Shown one piece after another: positions 1 to 6,736 of a stretch of DNA of 6,934 nt; within the stretch, counting starts at the first letter, position 1, and each line of letters opens with the position of its first letter. The DNA comes from Tannerella sp. (GTDB lineage Bacteria > Bacteroidota > Bacteroidia > Bacteroidales > Tannerellaceae). A program made the position numbers and the translations under genes. The notes beneath the pieces were generated by a model that searched no databases, had not been told where the DNA came from, and was given only the letters and a program-made list of their open reading frames with translations. The stretch lies in the NCBI GenBank assembly GCA_031268395.1, contig JAIRXI010000174.1, positions 1 through 6,934 of the forward strand, written 5' to 3'.

Positions 1-887
1 CCGCCCTTAACAAACTTGTCCATATCGCTTATGCGCTGTCCGAGTTCGCACTGTAATACGAATATATCCCTGACCTCGTTTTCCCTGTCATTATCCGATT
101 TATATGCGTATATCCTCTGTACTTCCTCCTCTGTTAAAGGAGGCCTTTTGGCTTTTATTAAGGTCTTTGTTGTCCTGTACTTTTTTAACTCAAAGTCCTC
201 AATGGCTTCTTTTTTAAAATCAATACTTTTATCCTTTGACGCTTTCCCGCACAGTGCGGTTAAATTCTTGATATAAGACTTTATTGTGCTATGCGATTTA
301 TTATTGCTCTCCAAATACTTTACATATTCGTTGAACGTATCCGTATTAATGCTGTCCCATACATTTTTTAAATTGGACCCGGTTAAAAAATGTTCAAATG
401 ATTTTATTGTATAAAGGCAATTCTCCTTTGTCGAATCCGTCTTCTCGGTTTTCTCATTTATGGCTCTCATTTGGAACGTCGCACTTGGACGCATAACCGT
501 CAATTCGCTTTTTTCTCTTTTCGTTTTTGTTTCCCTTTGTTTCATATCCTTATATATAAATCGTTTCAACAAGTCGGATAAAGGAACATTTCCCACTTCC
601 GAATTACAAAGGTAGTCCTTAAACTCATTAAATCGCTGTTTTAAAAGGTCGATTTTTTGATTGACTGCTTCATTGTTCCGATTGTCACTATCGCATAATA
701 TATCGCTTACGTATGCCTTATGCCGTTTCCTGCTCCATTGATCGGGATATACCTTGGTCCCGGACATCAGTTTTAAACGTTTGCCATTTAATGTACATGT
801 CAGGAAAACATCACTCGGCTTATTCCCCTTTGGCTTTCGCAGGTTAAATTCACATTTCAACTCTGCGGGATAAAATTGCTGTATCAT
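1..887 (-). CDS. Tyrosine recombinase / integrase, N-terminal part (truncated by window edge)
   Basis: This is a site-specific tyrosine recombinase, expected to cut and rejoin DNA at attachment sites for integration, excision or inversion. Reading from the ATG at 885-887, the frame stays open for 295 codons and leaves the window with no stop. Residues about 10-60 resemble the Arm-DNA-binding domain of Bacteroidota integrases (FNLRKPKG, then a VFL-T-LNGKR strand pair, then W51 after YPDQ). Residues about 155-215 fit the SAM-like core-binding domain (TIKSFEHFL, TFNEYVKYL, HSTIKSYIKNL). LTEEEVQRI at 251-259 opens the catalytic domain, and ELGQRISDM at 281-289 carries the first catalytic arginine, R285. 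The later His-x-x-Arg and the tyrosine lie outside the window. A lysine/arginine/glutamate-rich stretch at about 112-155 looks like an extended linker between the first two domains. No Shine-Dalgarno is evident and the region upstream is AT-rich. The gene is visibly AT-richer than susCD, which suggests a mobile origin. Whether it acts as an element integrase or a local invertase is not decidable here. Confidence 0.9.
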   Translation of the reverse strand, partial: MIQQFYPAELKCEFNLRKPKGNKPSDVFLTCTLNGKRLKLMSGTKVYPDQWSRKRHKAYVSDILCDSDNRNNEAVNQKIDLLKQRFNEFKDYLCNSEVGNVPLSDLLKRFIYKDMKQRETKTKREKSELTVMRPSATFQMRAINEKTEKTDSTKENCLYTIKSFEHFLTGSNLKNVWDSINTDTFNEYVKYLESNNKSHSTIKSYIKNLTALCGKASKDKSIDFKKEAIEDFELKKYRTTKTLIKAKRPPLTEEEVQRIYAYKSDNDRENEVRDIFVLQCELGQRISDMDKFVKG

Positions 888-1048
888 AAAAAGTTACTTC
901 AAAATTTGTTCTCTAAATCTGTTCTCTTGCCCTTAAAAATGGTACTAAAAACATGAAAAGGGATTTTGTAAGTAGCTGATATTCAGATATGTAATTTGTT
1001 TATTTTTTTAAACTCTTTCTTGGCAGAAAACGGAATGCAGCAGAATCA
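888..1048. other. AT-rich non-coding region upstream of the integrase
   Basis: I see no gene here. It is the presumed promoter region of the integrase, which is transcribed leftwards from 887. It contains long A/T runs and a small imperfect palindrome CTGATATTCAG at 976-986 that could be an operator, but nothing proves it. I looked for the Bacteroides -7 element TAnnTTTG on the minus strand and found no exact match with a proper -33 partner. The closest is AAATTTTG, read on the minus strand about 13 bases upstream of the ATG, which is one base off consensus and unconvincing. Confidence 0.4.
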
Positions 1049-1184
1049 TCCGTCCCGGCCGGGACGGAATGTGGAGGGAAAACGGGGCACGGCGGACACA
1101 TGCCGGGGCTGTGTCTATCCACCTGTCTTACCTTGCGCGCGAAATAAGGCCGTTCCGACCACATTCCGTCCCTGGCCGGGACGG
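1049..1184. repeat. GC-rich inverted repeat with palindromic arms
   Basis: Two related arms face each other. The left arm contains a perfect 20-base palindrome at 1049-1068 (TCCGTCCCGGCCGGGACGGA). The right arm repeats it with one extra base: CCGTCCC at 1166-1172, TGGCC, then GGGACGG at 1178-1184. Outside the palindrome, GGGACGGAATGTGG (1061-1074) is exactly complementary to CCACATTCCGTCCC (1159-1172). The two arms are therefore inverted copies of an asymmetric unit of about 25 bases, separated by 84 bases (1075-1158). Within that spacer GACACA (1095-1100) and TGTGTC (1110-1115) form a further 6-bp stem. The DNA or a transcript could fold either as two local hairpins or as one long stem. Possible identities are a REP/MITE-like element, a recombinase binding or crossover region, or an RNA structure. 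The structure is directly visible; the function is unknown. Confidence 0.75.
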
Positions 1185-1207
1185 GCCGTTTTGTGTCGGC
1201 AGGCCCT

Positions 1208-1231
1208 CTTCCGGACACGGCGGGAAGTGTC
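1208..1231. repeat. Small GC-rich hairpin with two alternative stems
   Basis: CTTCC (1208-1212) pairs with GGAAG (1223-1227), and alternatively GACAC (1214-1218) pairs with GTGTC (1227-1231). The two stems overlap and are mutually exclusive. The segment CACGGCGG at 1216-1223 also occurs at 1088-1095 inside the larger inverted repeat, and GGACAC occurs in both places. This hairpin therefore seems to belong to the same repeat cluster. There is no T-run on either side, so it does not look like a terminator. Confidence 0.45.
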
Positions 1232-1328
1232 TAATGGACATTCCGGGTTTATTTTTATGCCTAAAACTTGAAAAGAAATCTGTCCGTATTGTTCACTTTA
1301 CCCATTACGCCAAAAAACCTGAGTGAGC

Positions 1329-1366
1329 GGAGAGTAGCGTCGTCGACGAAGTCCCCCGCACTCTCC
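1329..1366. repeat. Hairpin GGAGAGT / ACTCTCC with internal palindrome
   Basis: GGAGAGT (1329-1335) is complementary to ACTCTCC (1360-1366). The 24-base loop contains the 10-base palindrome TCGTCGACGA (1340-1349). No U-tract follows on either strand, so it is not an evident terminator. It lies between the GC-rich repeat cluster and the susD terminator, near where composition changes, so it could be part of an attachment region. That is only a possibility. Confidence 0.35.
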
Positions 1367-1393
1367 ACTCCATAGAGAGCAGGTGTGCATACC

Positions 1394-1432
1394 AAAAAAA
1401 GTGACTGTACGGGTTTCCCGTACAGCCACTTT
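1394..1432 (-). terminator. Rho-independent terminator of the susCD operon
   Basis: The two 16-base arms, 1398-1413 and 1417-1432, pair with a single mismatch (1404 against 1426) around a three-base loop. The stem core is CTGTACGGG / CCCGTACAG. Read on the minus strand, the stem is followed by an uninterrupted run of seven T (the A-run at 1394-1400). It sits about 70 bases after the susD stop. It should end the susCD transcript and insulate the integrase from it. Confidence 0.9.
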
Positions 1433-1445
1433 TCCATGCTGACAA

Positions 1446-1511
1446 TGGTTAATGATTAAAAGCGGATACGGATGTACCGAAGCTTTATCATTAACCACTA
1501 ATCATTAATCC
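1446..1511. repeat. AT-rich inverted repeat next to the susD stop
   Basis: TGGTTAATGAT (1446-1456) is perfectly complementary to ATCATTAACCA (1487-1497), with 30 bases between them. The complementarity continues loosely inward with AAAGC-type bases. A third, degenerate copy ATCATTAATCC (1501-1511) overlaps the last codons of susD. Together with the terminator just beyond it, this forms a structured 3' untranslated region, perhaps protecting the mRNA end. Function is inferred only from position. Confidence 0.5.
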
Positions 1512-3334
1512 CATCCGTAGGGCTGTTTCAACTGCGGGTTGAGTACAATCTGGTTGACGGGTATCGGGCGGTAGTAATCCTTCGGCTCGTCGAAACGGCG
1601 GTTCTGGTCGTCGACGTTGCGGATGTATCCCGAGGCGCCGTTGTCGAGATAGAAGTCCGTACCGGGATAGAACCAGGTGACGTTGTCGTCCGTTCTTTCA
1701 GCTTCGGAGGCGGCTATTCCGAAGTCGGGCACTCCGTCGTTCGTCACGTCATAGACGTATGGCAACTGCGGCACGTATATTCCTTGCTTGGAGATGTCCA
1801 TTTCCATCACTTTGCCTGCATGCCACCGGCTGATGTCCATCAACCTGAATCCTTCGCCGGCCAGTTCCACGCGGCGTTCGCGACGGAGCGCAAGGAGCGT
1901 CGGGTCGGTGACGTTCGGATAGAGCGATTGCAGCGTGGCGTCGACCTCGCGCGAGGGATTGAAATGCGGCATGCCGACACGGTCGCGCAGGAGGTTGACG
2001 GTGCGGTTGATGACGTCTTCGGTAAGCTGTCCCAACTCGGCCTTGGCTTCGGCATAGTTGAGGAGCACTTCGCCGTACCGGTAGACGGGCAGTCCGCTCA
2101 TCTGCCCGAGGTTGTCGCGGTTCCATTTCATTTCGCGGCTTGCGTCCCGCGGGAAGTATTTCACCTGGTCGTATCCGCCGCGGAAGGGTTTGGTGATGTG
2201 CATGAGCTTGATGCCTCCGGCTTCGTCATATACCCCTGGATAGGCGAATGTTTCCGCAAAGCGCGGGTCTCGGTCGACGAATACTTCGCTGAATGTCTTG
2301 GAGGCATATCCTGTGACGGTGGAATAGGGGTTGCCGTCTTTGGTGAGGAAACTTTCCTGCAGGCTCCGGCTGAGTGAGTAGTATCCCGACGAGGGGGCCA
2401 TGAGGCGGTCGGAGTTGTTGAGGCGGTATGTCGCGGTACGGTCGACGTCGCTCTGCCGCCAGTGGATGATCTCCCTGTTGGGCGCCAGGTCGAGTACGAC
2501 AAACATGCTGCGGAAGCCTTCGGCGCCGGTTACGCCGGGCACACTCTCGCCGCTCAGATCCGTTGTGCCGCGGCCGGTGATTTCAAACAGGCCGCTGCTC
2601 ATAAGCTGTTCGGAAGCGACAATCGACTTCTGGAGCAGTTCGTTGGCGGTGGCGGCAAGTTGCAGTTCGGGGTGATATTTGCGGAACGTGCCTTCGCAGA
2701 GCGCAAAACGCGACAGGAGCGCCAGTGCGCAGTATTTGTGCACGGCGGTCTTGTTGCCCATGTCGTCTTTGACGTTGGCGGCGGCATATTCGAGGTCTTC
2801 GAGTATATGCTGAACGACTTCCGTACGCGGGGTCTGCGTTTGATAGAGCTGTTCGTCGGTGGTGCTCAGCGGATGGTCGATCCAGGGCACGTCCGAGTAG
2901 GTTTCTATCTTGCCGATGTAAAACCATGCGCGGAAGTAGCGCGCAAGACCGACAAAGTGATTGATTTCCGCTTCATTTCCCTCGACATTCTGAAGATTGG
3001 TCAGCATGACGTTGATGCTGCGCAGGCTTCCCCAGTTGTTCCATCCGCCGGCGTTGTCGGCCGAGCGCTGGTCGTTGAGGAGCCAGCGGTACATTTCGTT
3101 GTCCATCGTGTTGACGGTGACGTTGTCGGATTCGGCATCTTCGAACCATCCGTTGTGATAGAGGTTGGCGTCGTTATAGAATCCGTTGACGTAGGTCTGC
3201 AGGTCGCTCGTTGACTTGAAGAATCCTTCGACCGTGATGGCGGTCTCCGGGATTTGCTGCATGAACCCGTCGTTGCAGGCGGCCAGTCCGCCGATCATGC
3301 ATACTATACTGAAATATAATTTAATTGTTTTCAT
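1505..3334 (-). CDS. SusD/RagB-family nutrient-binding outer-membrane lipoprotein
   Basis: This surface-exposed lipoprotein caps the SusC barrel and binds the incoming substrate, usually an oligosaccharide. The 609-residue product starts with a lipoprotein signal peptide (basic MKTIK, hydrophobic stretch, lipobox LAAC with C20 as the lipidated cysteine). SusD hallmarks follow in order. The N-terminal SusD-like region (about 21-250) has ETAITVEGFFKSTSDLQTYV near residue 30 and the helix ARYFRAWFYIGKI at 131-143. The C-terminal RagB/SusD region has YRYGEVLLNYAEAKAELGQ at 418-436, LRRERRVELAGEGFRLMDISRW at 483-504 and the terminal PIPVNQIVLNPQLKQPYGW at 590-608. The helices of both halves fit the TPR-like fold. 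Length is within the usual range. The ATG at 3332-3334 is the first start after the susC stop, 18 bases away and in the same frame. Only a weak AAAGAG precedes it, as is normal for the phylum. Substrate cannot be inferred. It is co-transcribed with susC and followed by a terminator. Confidence 0.96.
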   Translation of the reverse strand: MKTIKLYFSIVCMIGGLAACNDGFMQQIPETAITVEGFFKSTSDLQTYVNGFYNDANLYHNGWFEDAESDNVTVNTMDNEMYRWLLNDQRSADNAGGWNNWGSLRSINVMLTNLQNVEGNEAEINHFVGLARYFRAWFYIGKIETYSDVPWIDHPLSTTDEQLYQTQTPRTEVVQHILEDLEYAAANVKDDMGNKTAVHKYCALALLSRFALCEGTFRKYHPELQLAATANELLQKSIVASEQLMSSGLFEITGRGTTDLSGESVPGVTGAEGFRSMFVVLDLAPNREIIHWRQSDVDRTATYRLNNSDRLMAPSSGYYSLSRSLQESFLTKDGNPYSTVTGYASKTFSEVFVDRDPRFAETFAYPGVYDEAGGIKLMHITKPFRGGYDQVKYFPRDASREMKWNRDNLGQMSGLPVYRYGEVLLNYAEAKAELGQLTEDVINRTVNLLRDRVGMPHFNPSREVDATLQSLYPNVTDPTLLALRRERRVELAGEGFRLMDISRWHAGKVMEMDISKQGIYVPQLPYVYDVTNDGVPDFGIAASEAERTDDNVTWFYPGTDFYLDNGASGYIRNVDDQNRRFDEPKDYYRPIPVNQIVLNPQLKQPYGWD

Positions 3335-3352
3335 CTCTTTCTGTGTTAAACG

Positions 3353-6300
3353 TTAAAAACCGATATTTAAACCGAACGACACGACTTTCATGAACGGATA
3401 GTATACGTTGTCGAACCGTTCGGGATCGTTTCCGGGCACCTCAATGTGGTGGAAGGTGAGGAGGTTTTCGCCGGTAAGGTAGACGCGCAGACGGTTGATT
3501 CGCCATTTGCCGGTCAGCTGGTCGGGAAGCGTATAGCCAAGCGTCACGTTCTTCAGTCGCAGATAGGATGCATCCTGCAGATAGCGGGTCTGCACCTTGG
3601 CCAGTTCGCCGTTATTGGCAATATCCGGCTTCATGCGGGGATAATAGCCTGCATCTCCCTTTTTGTCCCAGTTGTCCAGGTTTTTCTCAATCATACCTCC
3701 CCAGGGCGTGTTGTATATTCCCCAGAAATATTCGCCGTTGTGTGATTCTGAAGGGTATGCCTGCCGTTTGCCGATGCCCTGGAAGAAGAGGCGCAGGTCG
3801 AAACCTTTCCATTCGGCGTCCAGGTCGATGGAGTAAGGCAGCCGGTAGCTGTTGTTGCCGATGATTTTCCGGTCGCCCGGATTGGTTACGGTATTGTTAC
3901 CCTGGTTGATGAATCCGTCGCCGTTGCGATCCTTGAATTTCAGGTCGCCGGCATAGAAGCCGCGGCCGTTGCCTACGGCCGACTGGTCGGCCCATCCTGC
4001 GGCTTCCGCATCGGAGGCAAAATAGCCCAGCGTTTCATACCCCCATATTTCGCCGATTTCCTGACCTTCGTAGTAGTCGGAAAGCAGCTTGTCGGGGTTG
4101 TCGTATTTGGTGATGAACGTCCGGCTGTCGGACAGGAGCAGGCGTGCGGAATACGAGAAAGGCGCATCAAGCAGTGTGAAACGGTCGCGCCAGCTAAGGC
4201 TCAACTCCCAGCCGTTCGTTTTCAGGTTGGCTGCATTGGCGCGCGGCTCGCCCACACCGAAGATGGCGGGCAGCGTTTTGCTCTTGGTCAGCATGTCCTC
4301 CGTGTAGCGGACAAAGCGGTCGAAACCAAGGTCGAACTTGCCGTTGAACAGGCCAAGGTCGACGCCTCCGTTGGCGGTGCGCACCGTTTCCCAGGTCAGG
4401 CTGCCGGAAACAACGCCGGGCTGCGTAATAGCCAGCGGCTGCCCGTTATTGATAAGGCGTGAGATGTTGGATGTGACTCCCATCGTAGGAATATATGGAT
4501 AGAATATCTCGTTGCCGTTGCCATCTTTCATCATCTGGTTGCCAAGCACGCCGTAAGAGCCGCGCAGTTTGAGGTTGCTGATGCGCAGCGCGTCGTTGAC
4601 GCCTTTCATGAAAGATTCGTTGGACAGTACCCAGGCCGCCGAACCGGACGGAAAGAATCCGAAGCGGTCGTCCTTGGGATAGCGCGACGTGCCGTCATAT
4701 CGCCCGTTAATTTCAAGGATGTAACGGTTGTCGAAAATATAGTTCAACCGCGCGAAGACGCCTCTCAACGCCCTCGTATTGATGTTATGTCCTTTGGATA
4801 TGGACGACGACGGACCGGAGAGCTGTATTGACGGCAGCGAGTTCGTGAGCAGGTTGTTGGCATAAATGCTCGAACTTTCGCCGTGGTAATACTCCTGGTT
4901 GAAACCGACCATTGCCAGCATAAAATGCTTTTCGGCAAACGTCTTGTGGAAATCCGTATAGATATTGAATACGCTGTATTGCTCGTCGCTGTTTCCTATG
5001 GAAGCGGCCGTGTTGCCCGACGTCCTTGCCAGTCCCGGGCCGGAAGCCGTCACATAACTAAGCTCGTTCGTGTTGGTCAGTTCGTTGGCAAACCTGAAGT
5101 TGGCGTCCGCCTTAATCGACCATACATCGTCGATCAGCTTGAATGTCGTGTTGAATGACACCTGCGTTTCGTTCAGCACGTTCCGCTTCCGTCCTCCCTC
5201 ATAGATCTGAGCCACCCAGGCGTCTTCGTACAGTCCTTCCGGATTGAAGAGCGGGACGTAGGGATAGGTCTGGATGACGCGGTAGTAGTTCCACGAATCG
5301 TCCAGGAGCGTCGGACGGTCGAACGTACGGCGCGTGAAGGAAATGTTGGAGCCGACGTCCCACCATTTGGCCAGTTTGTAAGTTGCGTTTCCGCGGATAT
5401 TGTAGCGTGTCAGGACGTCGTTGATGCTTTTCATCATCCCTTCCTGCCTGTAAAGTCCGCTACTCAGGGCATACGACAGTTTTTCGCCCTTTTGCGCCAC
5501 GCGCACATTGTAGGTCTGCACCGGTGCATAGTCGTTCATCAGGATGTCAGCCCATTTGGAGATGGCATAGTACTCCCATTCCCCGGCGCCCTTGTTCGAC
5601 GGATTAAGGGCGTCGTTGGGGTGGAGTACGGACGGCAGCGAGGGGTCGGCCACGCGACGCTTGGCGTAGGCCAGCTGTTCGTCGGTGAAGCGCGCCGGAT
5701 TGTCGGCAAAGACACGCTGTGCCATCATGTACTCATATATATCGTCAACCATCTCCGGAAAGTTCATGAACGACCGCAGGCCATAGTTGGCGTCGAAGTC
5801 GACGGACAACTTTTCACTTTTCGCCGTCTTGGTAGTGATCAGCACCACGCCGAAGGCTGCACGTGCGCCGTAGATGGCCGCCGAAGCCGCATCCTTGAGC
5901 ACGGAAGCGCTCTCAATATCTGCCGGATTGATACGCGAGAGTTCGGCCGCCGTCACCGGCACGTTGTCCACCAGGATAAACGCGTCTCCGCCGTTGATGG
6001 ACGTAAAGCCGCGGATGTTGATACCCGGCGCGCTGAGCGCGTGACCGTCCGACATCTGGATATTCATGCCGGGCGCCAGTCCCTGCAGCGCAAGGTTGGC
6101 ATTGGTTACAGGACGGTTTTCCAGCGTCTTGGCCGATACGGTCGACACGGCGCCCGAAAGGTTCACTTTCTTCTGCGTGCCGTAGCCCACAACAACCACT
6201 TCCTCCAGCGCCTGGGCGTCTTCGAGCAGTGTGACCCGGAGGACAGTCTGGTTTCCTGCCGCAATCTCCTGCGTCACAAATCCGATATAGGATATCTGCA

Positions 6301-6541
6301 ATACGGCATTGCTGCCCTGTACATTCAGGCTGAAACTGCCGTCAACGTCTGTAACTGCCCCGTTGGTGGTACCCTTCTCCATCACGTTGGCGCCGATGAC
6401 GGATTCGCCGGCGACATCAACCACGCTACCACTCACTCGCTTCTGTGCAGCGGCAGTCAGTGAGCATCCGAGGATGCACAGCAGGCACAGGACCTTTCGC
6501 CACGTGCCTCCTCTCCATAATAAAATGCAATGTTCTGTCAT
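3353..6541 (-). CDS. SusC/RagA-family TonB-dependent outer-membrane transporter
   Basis: This 1062-residue outer-membrane beta-barrel imports substrate delivered by SusD, using energy from TonB-ExbBD. An N-terminal signal peptide (R15-K16, hydrophobic core to about 29, likely cleavage after AAA at 30-32) is followed by a carboxypeptidase-regulatory-like beta-sandwich domain (about 35-110: VSGSVVD, GANVMEKGTTNGAVTDVDGSF, ISYIGF). Next come the TonB-box-type segment EEVVVVGYG at 113-121 and the plug domain. The plug carries RGFTSINGGDAFILVDNVP at about 177-195 and the signature DAASAAIYGARAAFGVVLIT at 217-236. The rest is barrel, with a calcium-loop-like DRNGDGFIN near 872-880 and a C-terminal aromatic residue (GLNIGF) typical of barrel assembly signals. 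There is no STN domain before the beta-sandwich, so the anti-sigma-signalling type is not indicated. An in-frame TGA lies 9 bases before the ATG and the next in-frame Met is residue 54, beyond the signal peptide, which fixes the start. It is the first gene of a two-gene operon with susD. Substrate unknown. Confidence 0.97.
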   Translation of the reverse strand: MTEHCILLWRGGTWRKVLCLLCILGCSLTAAAQKRVSGSVVDVAGESVIGANVMEKGTTNGAVTDVDGSFSLNVQGSNAVLQISYIGFVTQEIAAGNQTVLRVTLLEDAQALEEVVVVGYGTQKKVNLSGAVSTVSAKTLENRPVTNANLALQGLAPGMNIQMSDGHALSAPGINIRGFTSINGGDAFILVDNVPVTAAELSRINPADIESASVLKDAASAAIYGARAAFGVVLITTKTAKSEKLSVDFDANYGLRSFMNFPEMVDDIYEYMMAQRVFADNPARFTDEQLAYAKRRVADPSLPSVLHPNDALNPSNKGAGEWEYYAISKWADILMNDYAPVQTYNVRVAQKGEKLSYALSSGLYRQEGMMKSINDVLTRYNIRGNATYKLAKWWDVGSNISFTRRTFDRPTLLDDSWNYYRVIQTYPYVPLFNPEGLYEDAWVAQIYEGGRKRNVLNETQVSFNTTFKLIDDVWSIKADANFRFANELTNTNELSYVTASGPGLARTSGNTAASIGNSDEQYSVFNIYTDFHKTFAEKHFMLAMVGFNQEYYHGESSSIYANNLLTNSLPSIQLSGPSSSISKGHNINTRALRGVFARLNYIFDNRYILEINGRYDGTSRYPKDDRFGFFPSGSAAWVLSNESFMKGVNDALRISNLKLRGSYGVLGNQMMKDGNGNEIFYPYIPTMGVTSNISRLINNGQPLAITQPGVVSGSLTWETVRTANGGVDLGLFNGKFDLGFDRFVRYTEDMLTKSKTLPAIFGVGEPRANAANLKTNGWELSLSWRDRFTLLDAPFSYSARLLLSDSRTFITKYDNPDKLLSDYYEGQEIGEIWGYETLGYFASDAEAAGWADQSAVGNGRGFYAGDLKFKDRNGDGFINQGNNTVTNPGDRKIIGNNSYRLPYSIDLDAEWKGFDLRLFFQGIGKRQAYPSESHNGEYFWGIYNTPWGGMIEKNLDNWDKKGDAGYYPRMKPDIANNGELAKVQTRYLQDASYLRLKNVTLGYTLPDQLTGKWRINRLRVYLTGENLLTFHHIEVPGNDPERFDNVYYPFMKVVSFGLNIGF

Positions 6542-6693
6542 AAGAAATCAATGTTTAAATATTAATAAATACATAATTGCCTCACTTTCGTTCAGCGTTT
6601 TTCAGTTCAATAATTCACAATTCCGTGGATTTGCCCGGCGGTTGACGAACTTGCCACAGGGATATCCGTCAGGCATGTCGGGCCGGGTAAAGC
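6542..6693 (-). promoter_or_regulatory. susC leader / upstream region with a possible folded element
   Basis: This non-coding stretch should contain the susC promoter and 5' untranslated region. The part nearest the ATG (6542-6600) is AT-rich, as Bacteroidota start regions usually are. I found no exact TAnnTTTG -7 box. Further upstream GCCGGGTAAA (6682-6691) pairs with TTTGCCCGGC (6630-6639) with one mismatch. Nested inside, CGTCA (6667-6671) pairs with TGACG (6643-6647). A transcript reading through would fold into a two-tier stem about 90 bases before the start codon. This may be a regulatory leader or chance pairing. Confidence 0.4.
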
Positions 6694-6736
6694 AAAAAAA
6701 CCTTCGGGAAAGACGGTATTCCTTTCCCGAAGGTTT
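6694..6736 (-). terminator. Strong rho-independent terminator upstream of susC
   Basis: A perfect 15-base inverted repeat (6698-6712 and 6722-6736, core CCTTCGGGAAAG / CTTTCCCGAAGG) encloses a 9-base loop. On the minus strand it is followed by seven consecutive T (the A-run at 6694-6700), so it stops leftward transcription. On the plus strand only three T follow. It lies about 150 bases before the susC ATG. The simplest reading is that it ends a minus-strand gene located to the right of the window. The alternative is a leader attenuator for susC. Confidence 0.88.

Noticed and set aside
16..276. Plus-strand open frame within the integrase region
   Set aside because: The minus-strand integrase frame covers the same bases with clear domain motifs including the catalytic arginine.
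888..1020. Possible Bacteroides-type promoter for the integrase
   Set aside because: No exact TAnnTTTG with a properly spaced -33 element. The nearest match is one base off and too close to the start codon.
996..1326. Three overlapping small open frames across the GC-rich repeat cluster (two plus, one minus)
   Set aside because: They are open only because the GC-rich palindromes lack stop codons. They overlap each other on both strands, and their products are low-complexity Arg/Pro/Gly without domain features.
888..1504. tRNA gene as an integration target for the integrase
   Set aside because: I found no T-loop, anticodon-arm or acceptor-stem pattern of a tRNA on either strand.
1784..2377. 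Plus-strand open frame (197 codons) antisense to susD
   Set aside because: It overlaps conserved C-terminal susD motifs on the other strand and has no independent evidence.
2462..3214. Plus-strand open frame (250 codons) antisense to susD
   Set aside because: It is a shadow of susD, with no domain features and composition typical of an antisense frame.
5492..6463. Long plus-strand open frame (323 codons) antisense to susC
   Set aside because: It lies entirely within the strongly supported susC gene and is rich in His, Arg and Val in the way antisense frames of GC-richer genes are. It has no recognisable domain and no supporting start context.
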